This document shows positions 35,659-46,075 of a stretch of DNA of 64,000 nt, one piece after another. The notes beneath the pieces are model-generated. The model had not been told where the DNA came from and ran no database searches. It worked only from the letters and a program-made list of their open reading frames with translations. This DNA comes from Chitinophaga agri (GTDB lineage Bacteria > Bacteroidota > Bacteroidia > Chitinophagales > Chitinophagaceae), in contig NZ_CP048113.1 in NCBI RefSeq assembly GCF_010093065.1, positions 7,644,001 to 7,708,000 of the forward strand, in the 5' to 3' direction. The stretch's first letter is position 1. Every line of letters begins with the position of its first letter. The position numbers and the translations under genes were made by a program.

Positions 35659-38600
35659 ATGCCTGATCTCAAATATATAACTACGGATAAGAACAGCGGG
35701 TTCCCGGAATACCTGGACTTTGCCACGCTGCGCAAGCTGGGGATCCAGCACATTGCGGAGCTGTCAGGTAAGATATGGACGGACCACAACCTGCATGATC
35801 CTGGCATCACTATCCTGGAGGCACTGTGTTATGTGCTGACGGACCTGGACTACCGTACCAAACTTGATTTTAAAGACCTTATTGCCGCGCCGGCAGGTGC
35901 TGTTGAGGATAATTTCTATACAGCTGCACAGATATTAGGAAATAATCCCCTGACAATCGCAGACATCCGTCGCATGCTGATTGATATTAAGGGCGTGCGT
36001 AATGCCTGGCTCGCACCTATCAATGAAGGAGAAACAGAAGCGGATTACTCCCTGGTGTATGATTGTACCTCCGGTGTACTCGATAACGCAAGACTGACAA
36101 GGGAACACGCTGCCATTCCGCTGAAAGGACTGTACCGTGTATATATCGAACCGGATGACGTCTATGCCGCTGCCTACGAAAAAGATGCCTGTGGCAATGA
36201 TGTGTTCCCGATGGATACCTTGCTATCGGAAATAACCACACGCCTCCATTCCCATCGTACGTTGTGTGAGGATTTTCCGGATGTGGTGGTGTTGGAAAAA
36301 GAACCTATCAGTCTTTGTCTGCATATAGAACTGGCCGCTAATTATAACCCGGATGATGTACTGTTAAACATCTACAGCAATATCCAGGACTTTCTTTCCC
36401 CTGCACCTGTCTTCTACACTTTGCAGCAGTTGCTGGAAAAGGGGCGAAGCATGGAAGAGATCTTTGAAGGCCGGCCATTTGATTTCCTCAGGAATGCGCC
36501 TTTACAACAGAACGGCTTCATTGATGTAGCAGAGCTGGAGAACCTGGAACGTATTACCGAACTGCGTGCATCCGACCTGTACCGAATCGTCATGAGTGTG
36601 CCTGGTGTGGCGGGTGTCACACGTTTAATGATGACCAGCTTTGATGAGGATGGCTATGCTCCCACAGATATAAATGGTAATCCGGTTAAGCAGGAAGGAG
36701 AGGAATGGTGTCTGCATCTGAAGAAAGACCATCGTCCTGTATTATCTCCCGAAACCTCCAATGTTATTTTCTTCCGTAACAAGCTGCAGTTTGGCGCCAA
36801 CAGCGAAGTGGTGAACCAGCGTTACAAGAAAGGGATATCTGATTATAATAAGTTTCCCAAGGCGTCCGCCTCACTAGATACTATTGTGCCAAAAGGACGT
36901 CAGCTGGACCTGTCGCAGTATACCTCTGTACAGTATGAGTTTCCGAAGGTCTATATGATCGGAAAGAATGACGTACCTGGAGATGCCACTGCCGCCAGAA
37001 AGGCACAGGCTTTACAGTTACAGGCTTACCTGTTATTCTTTGACAGATTGCTGGCCGATTACTTTGGACAATTATCGTCTGTCAGGAAATTGTTTTCTCT
37101 GCGGCCAGGCGGTGAAGACGATGCGCGGACTTATTTTCCAGCGGATCTTACCGGTATTCCGCAACTCCCATCACTGTTGCGTTATAAGAAACAATTACCT
37201 AAGACGACACAGGGTAATTCCTATAACGGTATGCAGATCGCTTATGAACCTTCCCAGACGGGTACAGAAAGAAGGGAGTATAAGTCCCTGTATCTCCGTG
37301 ATGAGATGATACGTCGCATCATTAGTGAGTGCACGAATAATAGTGTAGCGCGCAAAGTGCTGCAGCAGGAGGAAACCGGCGACTGGTATTTTGAACTAAC
37401 AGACGCTGCTGATAACACATTACTTGAAAGTGCCATCTACTTTGACACGGAGCAGGCTGCGCAGCAGGCAGCACTGGATGTTGTATTCCTGGCAACGTTA
37501 TCTGGCAGCTATAGCCGCAACAATAACCGCAAAGACGATATTTATACTTTTGACCTGGTATATAGTGATGCTGGTGATACAGAAATGCTGACAGCCTTGT
37601 ATGAAACGTCTGAGCAATACCTGGAAAGAAAGGAGCGATTCCTGGACCATCTGTTGTCAAGATTTTCTGAAGACTTCACAGACTATGCCCTGATGATGTA
37701 CAATATCAGCGGCAGAAAGAATGATCCGGAACGTAACATTGCAGATAAAGCAGCTTTCCTCTCGGCTTATCCGGAAACTAGTGCGAATCGTGCACAGGCA
37801 TTTAACTATAAAGAACCTGGTACCGGATTTCCGGTCTGTGGACTTGAGAAAAGAATGGCAGGTCTGATGGGTATACGGCAATCTCCTTCCGCCTCACTGA
37901 ATAATTTTGACCTTGTCTCCGCTGAGAAGCAGACAGGTTTCATCATCCGGCTACCCGATCAGGACACTCCATTGTTTGTCAGTGACAGTTTGCATGCCGC
38001 CGAAGATATTGATGAAATCTTCTTACAGTTCCGTGAACTGGGTAAACATAAAGCAAATTACCAGCTTTATGGTTGCACCGGAGAGGGGGTATATGGATTC
38101 TCTATTCAATCGCCTGTCAATGCAAAAGAATGGGTCTCGGCGACATGTATGGTTGAATATACCACCGAAGAAGAAAGAGACGCATTGGTTGACTGGTATG
38201 TGAACTTCTTTTGTAAGGATGGCCGGTATACGATCTATCCGCAGACAAAGGAAGGGTATTACTTCCTGTTACCAGATGATTACGGCAAGACGCTACTTAA
38301 AAGTAAGGAAGGTTCTGATACACAGGCACAGGCATTATCTCATGGATATGATATTCTTGAAGTATTGCAAGAGGACACTGCATGGCAAGTGGAACAGGAC
38401 ATGGCTGCAGCTAACTTCAGAATAGTGATCGTAAAGGATGGTGTACAGCTGGCATATCATCCGCAGACATATGGTACAGCGGAACTGGCTATGCAGCAGA
38501 TGAAAGAGCTGCAGGCATATTTTCAGCGTCATTACCTGGTGTATCAGCGTGAATCGACATCCCTTTATAACTGGAGGGTAACATATGATGAACAGCCGGC

Positions 38601-41600
38601 ATGGGAAGGTATTCTTCCGTACAAAGATGCTGCGCAACTTCCGGTAGCTTTTATGCAGTTTGTAGAACTGGCAGCAAAAGCGGATAACTATCAGGTCGTG
38701 CAGACTGGTGACGGAGTGTTCCGTCTACAGGTGATACGTACTGAATCCGGAGAAGAAGAGGGCACGGCACTGATGACAGTAATATCCATGCATCTCTCTG
38801 ATTTTAGCACTAGTGAAGCGGCACAACAGGCATTACATACCTATGCGGCATTGTTCACCCGTTTATGGCTGACCGTCAGCGAGGTAGTAACGACCGTGCC
38901 TGCTGCAACCTATTCCTTCAAAGATCTGGAGCCTTCTCCCGATATGCCTGCTGTATTGCTCACCACTGCCTATGCAGTGCCTGATGGCGCCGCAGTAACG
39001 CAGGTGACCCGCGGTATCATTCGTGCTGCAGCTAATCCGAAGCATGTACTTATCGCTATGCTGGACGATTGCAGGTATGTTGTGCAGGTGTGTGACGACC
39101 ATGGTCAGTTGCTGGCGGTGAGTGAGGAAACCGGTGATCATGTTATGGCTACCCGGTTGCTGGAGCGTATTCTCCTGAAGGCAGGGCAGGATACGCTGTG
39201 GGTAGAGAAAGGGCCTTCCGCTGAGATGTATGGCTTCTATTGGGAGGATACAGCATCCAATACACCATTACTGCAAAGTATAGGGGTATGGGAAACGCGC
39301 ACTGCTGCTGTAGCTGCTTTTATGGATTGGGTACTGACTACATCGTCCGATCATATACAGCCGGAGCAGCAACCAGCAAACGGATACGGGTACATTGCCT
39401 ACAAAGGTAAAGTGCCTTTCGCCAGACAGGCAGTATGGTATGCATCAGCGGACGAAAGAGATGCAGCAATGCTACTGCTGCAGGCGCAGGCGAACAGCTT
39501 ACAGACAGGTACGGGATGGTCCGTCATTACACCAGCGCATTTTTATTTTAAGATAAGCGATAAGGATGGACTGCTCCTCCAGGAGCCGCATTTCTACAAC
39601 AGCTATGAGGAAGTGCGCACAGCCTTCTATCAGACCGTCAGATTTGGAAAGCAGCGACAGTATTATCTGCTGACAATACAGGAAGGCTGTACCTACAGCT
39701 TTAAGATTGTCGACACAGACAAGAACGTATTGGCAATACATCCCTTTTATTATACTTCAATGACAGCACGAGACGCAGCAGTAGAGCGTACCCTGCGTTT
39801 CCTGCAGGAGCATGGTCAGGTGGTTACTGAAGTAAAACTGGCAGGTGCCTGGAAGTATGGCTGGCAGTGGTTATCCTGCTGTTGCTGGCAACCAGAAACT
39901 GCGCTGGAAGGACTTGATGAGAAACCTGAGAAGGATGATGCAAGGAAAACAATGGACTACATCATCGATCACCTCGCTATAAAAGAGAACAATTACGCCA
40001 TTGAAGAAGAAGAGAATGGATTCCGGTTGTTTGTAACAGAGGGAGAAGGCGGAGAACGGATGGCCGTGCACCCACATTGGTATCACTGTCTGAGAGAGGT
40101 TGAAGCTGCAAGGGACAGATTGATTGCCTGGGCGGTGTTCCGGTTAAGCACTATTCCATCCGGCCGTTATGCGCAGGTTGTGGAGGTCCGCACTGATCTG
40201 TACAAAAACGGAGATGAAGAGCGTGCCTTCGGTTACAGGTTGTGGGATCGTGATTTCAGAATAGCACGTTATCTGCAGGAATTTGATACACCACAGGAAC
40301 GTAAGGAGACGGTTATTGCATTGCTGCAGCGTTACCGTCGCAAACTGCCGGCATTTACCTCACTGGAGAGAGGTTCTTCTGCTGTAGTGCGTGACAATGT
40401 ACTGTATTATTATCAGCTGCGCCGTAATGATCTTTTGTTGTGGCAGAGCGTAACTGGTTATGCTACGGCCGATGGTGCCGCGGAAGCATTTGCCAGTGAA
40501 AGCTGGCGCCTGTTGCAGCGGATGCAGCAACAGGAGAGCTACAGTAGCTGGACACCGACCACTTCCCAGCTTTATCTGAATGATGAGCAGGGGAACCCTT
40601 TGGCAGTGGCCACTATTACCCCTGGTAGTTATGAAGCATATACGGCTGCTATCAGGGAAAGACAACAGTTCGCCCGTAAACATGGTGTGTATCGCAATGA
40701 AGACGGCACATTCAGCTTTCATATTTATAATACGAAGGCAAACAGGTACGAGTGGGAAAGTATGCACACTTACGTAAATGCTGTCGATGCGGAGAACGCA
40801 TTGCTGGAGTTCAGACAGTTGCTATTGTTCCGTGGGAACTATTGTCTGGATGATGAGACTGTCGGTTGTTATTACTCTATCAATATAGGTAAGGTACTGC
40901 TTGATATACAACATGTCACGCGTAAGTGTGATGATGATAAAGAGCAACTCAGGGAGGCGGATGCCTGGGACCGCCTGCAGGTTTTTTTGGATAACCTCGA
41001 TCCGGATAACCGGAACTTTTTCTCTTACACTGATCACGCGGCAGGTTGTCGCTATGCATTCAGACTGGTAGATGATGCGATCTACCGGGTGGCGCAGTAC
41101 ACCGCCTGGGATCAGGGCATGGAAAAAAGAGAGGAACATCGTATGGAGCTGCAGGCCGATGTGAACTGCAAAAAGAAATTATATGGGTGGTTTGTAAAGC
41201 CGGAAGGTAATAATAGTGACCCGCGTATACTGGACTGCTATTTCGACCATCCTGAGAAGATCAGTTTTAATGACCTGTGGATGAGTTACGGACAGATACC
41301 GGCGTTCGATCAGATATGGACAATCGCTGAAGAGCGTCTGCCATATGTGGACGCAAAGCTCTACTATTATCAGTTGCACAGTACAGCAGAGAAGGACGGT
41401 AAGATCATGTGGAAGGCGGTAAGCCGCTATAATTCGTCTGCGCTGGCAGAAAAGGCAGAAGCGAACTTTTATGTGTATCTGCTGGAGATGGCCCGTTCTG
41501 AAGCGTCATATTACTATGAGCCAATGGCCGGTTGTGAGAATGCCTACACACTGTATCTGAAAGATATGGATGGTAAGATCATTGCAGTTGCGCCGGATAT

Positions 41601-42846
41601 TATCTGTGGAGAGGACATGGAGAATGATCGTGCGACACGTATATTTAATGCGATGTTATTCCCTATCGTGGAAAACGGTAAGCAGTATAGTTTCGAGATC
41701 AATAATATTTTACAGCTCACTGGGAAAGAGCCCAGTTATGCGTATAAAACCATCTGGGAATCTGTTCAGCAGTTTGATACGCCAGGAGAAGCAAGAGATG
41801 CACTTAATACCGCATGTACATTGCTGGCGGACCTGCGTAATTATGAGCGTGGAGATGAAAATGCCTGTGGACCGTTCAGTGTGACACTTGTGAATCCTGA
41901 AGGTATGCTGGCAGAGCATCCACTGACTTACAACAGTATGTCTGCACGTAATGCGGCGATGGCGTATGTGTTGAATGCCGTCAGTGCGGAAGGACTACAT
42001 CTGCTGGAGCACATACTGATGCGTCCACGTACACAGCAACAGTCATATCAGGCGCTGAAGCTGGAATTAAACTGGTATGCACAGCGCGAGTCGCCCGTAT
42101 TATTACAGATAATCAGCGAAGGTGTGTTTGCAGATGCAGCCGCCTATATCACCGCATTGAAACAGGCGGCAGGCGCAGATAAGGTATTCGTAGACTATCA
42201 GACATCTGCTATTACAATTTCTTTCTATAAAGATGATGAGAAGCTCGCGGCAGCGAAACTGCCGGTAACAGAAGCAGTAATGGCCTTACTGAGTGACCTG
42301 ACAGTTGTGCGCGCAGACATGAGGGCATTGTTATCTGAAGTGCCTTCAGGCAATGTATCCGTTGTGGAGGTACCGGTCGTATGTAGTACTGATGCCGCAA
42401 TCCTGCCGGTATGCGGGAATGTATGTCTGTGTTGTGAGGAAGGAGAGGCACTGGATGAAGAGAACGCTATGTATTGTGACCGCACATTCATGGCAGATCC
42501 ATATTCTTTTTGGGCGACAGTGGTATTGCCTGCATGGCCGCAGCGATTCCGGCTGGCGCGGTTCAGGCAGTTCTTTGAAGATACCCTCCGCAGGGAGGCA
42601 CCGGCACATATCCGTCTCAATATTCTCTGGATCAGTCCACAACAGATGCTTCAGTTCGAAGCTGCCTGGAAGAATTGGCTCGCAGCCCTCTCCCGTGAGG
42701 ATAGCTGTGACTATGAAGAGCATCTGCAAGCATTGAATACTGTATTAAAAGGATTAAAGAATGTATATCCGGCCGCTTACATGTGGGATGATGACGGAGG
42801 AGACGATAAACCATTGGTGTTATTGGATGAAGCCATGCTGGGCTAG
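35659..42846 (+). CDS. Giant Pvc12-like baseplate protein with a chain of degenerate internal modules
   Basis: The 2395-residue protein starts with a baseplate region (about 1-740: DHNLHDPGITILEALCYVLT, DLDYRTKLDF, then VPGVAGVTRLMM). It ends with a conserved part (about 2100-2395: GLHLLEHILMRPR, FWATVVLPAWPQRFRLARFR and APAHIRLNILWISPQQMLQF) of the type seen in Pvc12/Afp12. Between them lies a chain of about two dozen poorly conserved units of roughly 50-65 residues. Each has strands like YSFKIVDTDKNVLAIHPFYY and then a helix starting TSMTARDAAVERTLRFLQ. The units resemble DUF1508 (YegP-like) modules. Known Pvc12/Afp12 proteins are much shorter. The protein most likely forms part of the baseplate periphery; the extension may be a cage, plug or receptor-binding surface. 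Confidence 0.85.
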   Translation: MPDLKYITTDKNSGFPEYLDFATLRKLGIQHIAELSGKIWTDHNLHDPGITILEALCYVLTDLDYRTKLDFKDLIAAPAGAVEDNFYTAAQILGNNPLTIADIRRMLIDIKGVRNAWLAPINEGETEADYSLVYDCTSGVLDNARLTREHAAIPLKGLYRVYIEPDDVYAAAYEKDACGNDVFPMDTLLSEITTRLHSHRTLCEDFPDVVVLEKEPISLCLHIELAANYNPDDVLLNIYSNIQDFLSPAPVFYTLQQLLEKGRSMEEIFEGRPFDFLRNAPLQQNGFIDVAELENLERITELRASDLYRIVMSVPGVAGVTRLMMTSFDEDGYAPTDINGNPVKQEGEEWCLHLKKDHRPVLSPETSNVIFFRNKLQFGANSEVVNQRYKKGISDYNKFPKASASLDTIVPKGRQLDLSQYTSVQYEFPKVYMIGKNDVPGDATAARKAQALQLQAYLLFFDRLLADYFGQLSSVRKLFSLRPGGEDDARTYFPADLTGIPQLPSLLRYKKQLPKTTQGNSYNGMQIAYEPSQTGTERREYKSLYLRDEMIRRIISECTNNSVARKVLQQEETGDWYFELTDAADNTLLESAIYFDTEQAAQQAALDVVFLATLSGSYSRNNNRKDDIYTFDLVYSDAGDTEMLTALYETSEQYLERKERFLDHLLSRFSEDFTDYALMMYNISGRKNDPERNIADKAAFLSAYPETSANRAQAFNYKEPGTGFPVCGLEKRMAGLMGIRQSPSASLNNFDLVSAEKQTGFIIRLPDQDTPLFVSDSLHAAEDIDEIFLQFRELGKHKANYQLYGCTGEGVYGFSIQSPVNAKEWVSATCMVEYTTEEERDALVDWYVNFFCKDGRYTIYPQTKEGYYFLLPDDYGKTLLKSKEGSDTQAQALSHGYDILEVLQEDTAWQVEQDMAAANFRIVIVKDGVQLAYHPQTYGTAELAMQQMKELQAYFQRHYLVYQRESTSLYNWRVTYDEQPAWEGILPYKDAAQLPVAFMQFVELAAKADNYQVVQTGDGVFRLQVIRTESGEEEGTALMTVISMHLSDFSTSEAAQQALHTYAALFTRLWLTVSEVVTTVPAATYSFKDLEPSPDMPAVLLTTAYAVPDGAAVTQVTRGIIRAAANPKHVLIAMLDDCRYVVQVCDDHGQLLAVSEETGDHVMATRLLERILLKAGQDTLWVEKGPSAEMYGFYWEDTASNTPLLQSIGVWETRTAAVAAFMDWVLTTSSDHIQPEQQPANGYGYIAYKGKVPFARQAVWYASADERDAAMLLLQAQANSLQTGTGWSVITPAHFYFKISDKDGLLLQEPHFYNSYEEVRTAFYQTVRFGKQRQYYLLTIQEGCTYSFKIVDTDKNVLAIHPFYYTSMTARDAAVERTLRFLQEHGQVVTEVKLAGAWKYGWQWLSCCCWQPETALEGLDEKPEKDDARKTMDYIIDHLAIKENNYAIEEEENGFRLFVTEGEGGERMAVHPHWYHCLREVEAARDRLIAWAVFRLSTIPSGRYAQVVEVRTDLYKNGDEERAFGYRLWDRDFRIARYLQEFDTPQERKETVIALLQRYRRKLPAFTSLERGSSAVVRDNVLYYYQLRRNDLLLWQSVTGYATADGAAEAFASESWRLLQRMQQQESYSSWTPTTSQLYLNDEQGNPLAVATITPGSYEAYTAAIRERQQFARKHGVYRNEDGTFSFHIYNTKANRYEWESMHTYVNAVDAENALLEFRQLLLFRGNYCLDDETVGCYYSINIGKVLLDIQHVTRKCDDDKEQLREADAWDRLQVFLDNLDPDNRNFFSYTDHAAGCRYAFRLVDDAIYRVAQYTAWDQGMEKREEHRMELQADVNCKKKLYGWFVKPEGNNSDPRILDCYFDHPEKISFNDLWMSYGQIPAFDQIWTIAEERLPYVDAKLYYYQLHSTAEKDGKIMWKAVSRYNSSALAEKAEANFYVYLLEMARSEASYYYEPMAGCENAYTLYLKDMDGKIIAVAPDIICGEDMENDRATRIFNAMLFPIVENGKQYSFEINNILQLTGKEPSYAYKTIWESVQQFDTPGEARDALNTACTLLADLRNYERGDENACGPFSVTLVNPEGMLAEHPLTYNSMSARNAAMAYVLNAVSAEGLHLLEHILMRPRTQQQSYQALKLELNWYAQRESPVLLQIISEGVFADAAAYITALKQAAGADKVFVDYQTSAITISFYKDDEKLAAAKLPVTEAVMALLSDLTVVRADMRALLSEVPSGNVSVVEVPVVCSTDAAILPVCGNVCLCCEEGEALDEENAMYCDRTFMADPYSFWATVVLPAWPQRFRLARFRQFFEDTLRREAPAHIRLNILWISPQQMLQFEAAWKNWLAALSREDSCDYEEHLQALNTVLKGLKNVYPAAYMWDDDGGDDKPLVLLDEAMLG
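37930..42000 (+). repeat. About 24 degenerate protein modules within the giant baseplate gene
   Basis: The region encodes a run of units of about 50-65 residues, each with an aromatic beta pattern, a D/N-rich turn, a Y-T/S stretch and an Ala-rich helix. Examples are FYFKISDKDGLLLQEP, YSFKIVDTDKNVLAIH, FRLFVTEGEGGERMAVH, FSFHIYNTKANRYEWES and YTLYLKDMDGKIIAVA. DNA identity between units is low, so this is ancient duplication, unlike the adhesin repeats at the start of the window. Unit edges are approximate. Confidence 0.6.
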
Positions 42847-42874
42847 TGTTAACTAAAATAAAATTCTTCACAAA

Positions 42875-45800
42875 ATGATAATTAATAATTCTACCTCTTT
42901 CCCGATTTTCAAAAAGGGGCAGCAGTTGAAGAGTAGCAGTCTGACCGGGATCGTCAATTTTGCCAAAAGTGAGATCATGGATACCCGCATGTATCTGGAA
43001 GGTGCTGGAATATTTTATGGATTGGAGGTGACAATTGATCAGCAAAATGGTGCCATCCGTCTCTCTCCGGGGGCGGCAGTAACATCCGACGGTAAGCTGT
43101 TTTCGCTGGAGAAAGAGATCATATTTAGAAGTGTTAGTGATGTGCAGATCCCACTGCTCACCAAGACGCCTACAGTAGGTTTGTTGAGTACAGGAGAGGA
43201 GAATCATAATAAACTGGTGTATCGTATCACAGGTGTCGACCCTGATAATCCGAACGGGACACCTGATGCCAGGACGTATCTCATTTTCCTGGTCATGACA
43301 GAAAAGACTGCCAGCGAGGATAGTTGCCTGTATGGTCAGGACGTAAGTGAAACCTCTCAGACAAATACGGTGCAGGCAGTCCTGGTTGACAAAAATGATA
43401 TTGATCCCAATGAGCTGAAGAAGTGGATGATCAGTGTTAGCAGTAACACACTGGGGGACGACCCGTTTATTAACCGGTTTGGCTATACGGAAGAAAATAA
43501 TAAACCGCTTATATCATTTGCTGGTTTCACTGATTGGGGGAAGGTTAGTGATGGCTTTGAGGCTGTATGTAAAGCAGCGGAGCCGCTGATCGCAACGTCT
43601 TTTAAGATGATGTACGATCAGGTGAAGGATAAGCTGGGATTAGACCCTGTTAATCCATTCACTGGTGTTGGCAATGTGCTGGAGACATTGAGAGCGTACG
43701 TAGAGAACGGCGGTGGCATATTGTACCCCTGGTTGTATGATTACTACAGGGACCTGATCGCCGCTTATCAGGAGCTGGTATCGACAGACCTGTTTAGTTA
43801 TTTATCTTATCTGCCTGCAAAAGACCGCTTCGAACAATATATTTCTTTGGGTAGTATACGGGGAGAACAGGGTGTGAAATATCGCATTGGATTGTACCGT
43901 CCACCATTTGCGGATCTAAGCGTGAATGCACTTCAGAAGCCTAAACAGCTGATTGAACGGCTAGTGTACCTCGTGGATACAGCACATACCCGTTTTCAGG
44001 ATGCCACTGGCTTCCCGCCCACGACTGTTGGTTTTACGCCTGATGCTGGTATCAACAGAGAGTTGTCTAAACGGGCGATACCCTTCTATTATAAAGATCC
44101 GGCAACACTGGCAGAAAGCTGGAGTGCTGAACTGACCCGCAGCGGACGTCATAGTACGATACCAGGTATTAAGGATGACCGGGACCGCAGCTACCTGCTG
44201 GCTAATATGGACGGATATGAGTTCTTCAGAATAAAAGGGCATACCGGCGCACTCATTGATCCGACGATGGACGCGATCGAAGCACAACGCCGCGAGCTAC
44301 ATCTCCCTTTTGATATTAAGGTGTTGTACCTGGGAGCAAAGGATGATATGACACAACTGATAAAGGAGCGTTCAGCTACTTTCAGCGACCTGACAGTCAT
44401 ATTGGAGAAGATCGTTAATGATATCCGCTGTGCACGTACCTGCTCTGATGAGTTCGAGATACGCATCTTCAGGAGGAAATTCGACCGGAATGATATCGGG
44501 TCCATGTTTGAAGCGCTGGTATTGTTGTTTGATGGTACGAAAGACCTTGATGAAAAGCTGCGTGAACTTTGTGACAGCGATAATTTTTGTTTTGATGAAG
44601 ATAAGACCTGCTGCCGCTCTCACTTAACATCACTGTATGCGGTATATGTGGAGTATGTGCGCCGCAAGGAAGAACTGGCAGGTAACCTGTTGTTTCATTT
44701 GTTCGCAGAAAAACATCCGGGTATAGAACACAATGGTGGCGTGCCTAAGGGAGGTACACTGATTCTTGTATGTGGGAAAACTGATCCGGCGTTCCTTTCT
44801 GAAGAGAAAAAGTCCAGCCTCGTTAAACTCATGCTGAGTGATCAGGCGGCCGGCATCAGTATGGTGGAGGAACTGGGTAATTACCAGGTACTGGCCGATT
44901 TCTGCCTTCCTTATACCTGCTGCTCTGACAGGCCTTCTATTAACCTGGTACTACAGGAAGCGCCACCGGTAGCATTATTCTCTATTGAAGAACAGACACA
45001 TCTGCCGGAAGGACAGGGTACAGCTGTTGTGCTAAAAAATGAGTCGCTGCGTGCAGACACCTATCGCTGGACGCTGAAAGACTATGAAGGCACCGTATTA
45101 AAAGAAACGGATACCTCCGATATCAATGAGCCGGGTAAGTTTGAATTACTGGTAGAGGATGGAGTAGTCTTCACCATTACACTCACTGCTTCACGGGAAG
45201 GTATGAGTAGTAAATATGCTATCGAGATGACGATCTGTCCGCAGGGAAAGGTACAGGTGACCAGTAATGGCAAGCCAGTCGTTGACTGGGATGTTAGTCA
45301 GCAGTCAGAACTGGGTATAGAAGCGTTCCCTTATGGTGGTAGTTTCGCAATGGTATTAAAACAGAATGATAATGAGCAGGAGCTTGATCCGACGGAATAT
45401 GATATTAACTGGAAGGAAGATAAAGAACATCTGACGCTGGCCATCAAGCAGCCGCAGACAGGTTTATATCAGTTGCGGTATACATTTGAAGATATAGAAG
45501 ATTGTGAGAAGGGATTAGCGATCCTGGATATACACACCAGGGTGTCTACAGCGCCACAGCCTGTTCCGGTGAACAGGGATGTTAGTCCGTCGCCCGCCAC
45601 CGGGCATGGTGCAGCTGGCAGCACAATAGATGCAGCTGTATTCAATAAGCGTATTCTGAGTTACCGTAGTGGTGTGAATGCGATGTCTAAAGAAGATGAT
45701 AGCCTGCTGGCAGATAGTCGCTGGGCAGATACAAAAGCTTTCCTGCTGGCCGGTGGAGCACCAGAGGACCTGCATACAGCTTACGAGAAGCTGCAGGCCA

Positions 45801-46075
45801 CTTTACAAACAGGGTTTACTAAACTGAAGGTAGCACAGAAAACGCAGGTCATAAAGCTGCTGATCTATGCAACTGCGTACTACATAGACAGGCTCGTCGT
45901 AGCTTCACCCGATAAAGTGCCGGCCATTGCAAAGAAGCTGATCAAGGCTGCGGGCGAATCAGTCGGCGCACAGAAGGACGGTGCGCAGCAATGGGCACAA
46001 ATATGGACTGATGCGGGTATCATCACACAGGAGAATGAAAAAACAGTGGCAGCATATAAAGGGTTGATTGCCTGA
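42875..46075 (+). CDS. Large hypothetical CIS-cluster protein with PKD-like domain
   Basis: The 1066-residue protein has no signal peptide or membrane span. Its start (SFPIFKKGQQLKSSSLTGIV, then FYGLEVTIDQQNGAIRLSPG) looks like a phage-type structural or fibre base domain. The middle is mixed. A PKD-like Ig fold lies at about 700-790 (PPVALFSIEEQTHLPEGQG, then YRWTLKDYEGTVLKET). The last 120 residues are helical. Cysteine pairs occur near 585 (CDSDNFCFDEDKTCC). It starts 28 bases after the giant baseplate gene and overlaps the tape measure gene by one base, so it is part of the particle operon. It may be a second fibre or a baseplate-linked arm. Confidence 0.75.
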   Translation: MIINNSTSFPIFKKGQQLKSSSLTGIVNFAKSEIMDTRMYLEGAGIFYGLEVTIDQQNGAIRLSPGAAVTSDGKLFSLEKEIIFRSVSDVQIPLLTKTPTVGLLSTGEENHNKLVYRITGVDPDNPNGTPDARTYLIFLVMTEKTASEDSCLYGQDVSETSQTNTVQAVLVDKNDIDPNELKKWMISVSSNTLGDDPFINRFGYTEENNKPLISFAGFTDWGKVSDGFEAVCKAAEPLIATSFKMMYDQVKDKLGLDPVNPFTGVGNVLETLRAYVENGGGILYPWLYDYYRDLIAAYQELVSTDLFSYLSYLPAKDRFEQYISLGSIRGEQGVKYRIGLYRPPFADLSVNALQKPKQLIERLVYLVDTAHTRFQDATGFPPTTVGFTPDAGINRELSKRAIPFYYKDPATLAESWSAELTRSGRHSTIPGIKDDRDRSYLLANMDGYEFFRIKGHTGALIDPTMDAIEAQRRELHLPFDIKVLYLGAKDDMTQLIKERSATFSDLTVILEKIVNDIRCARTCSDEFEIRIFRRKFDRNDIGSMFEALVLLFDGTKDLDEKLRELCDSDNFCFDEDKTCCRSHLTSLYAVYVEYVRRKEELAGNLLFHLFAEKHPGIEHNGGVPKGGTLILVCGKTDPAFLSEEKKSSLVKLMLSDQAAGISMVEELGNYQVLADFCLPYTCCSDRPSINLVLQEAPPVALFSIEEQTHLPEGQGTAVVLKNESLRADTYRWTLKDYEGTVLKETDTSDINEPGKFELLVEDGVVFTITLTASREGMSSKYAIEMTICPQGKVQVTSNGKPVVDWDVSQQSELGIEAFPYGGSFAMVLKQNDNEQELDPTEYDINWKEDKEHLTLAIKQPQTGLYQLRYTFEDIEDCEKGLAILDIHTRVSTAPQPVPVNRDVSPSPATGHGAAGSTIDAAVFNKRILSYRSGVNAMSKEDDSLLADSRWADTKAFLLAGGAPEDLHTAYEKLQATLQTGFTKLKVAQKTQVIKLLIYATAYYIDRLVVASPDKVPAIAKKLIKAAGESVGAQKDGAQQWAQIWTDAGIITQENEKTVAAYKGLIA

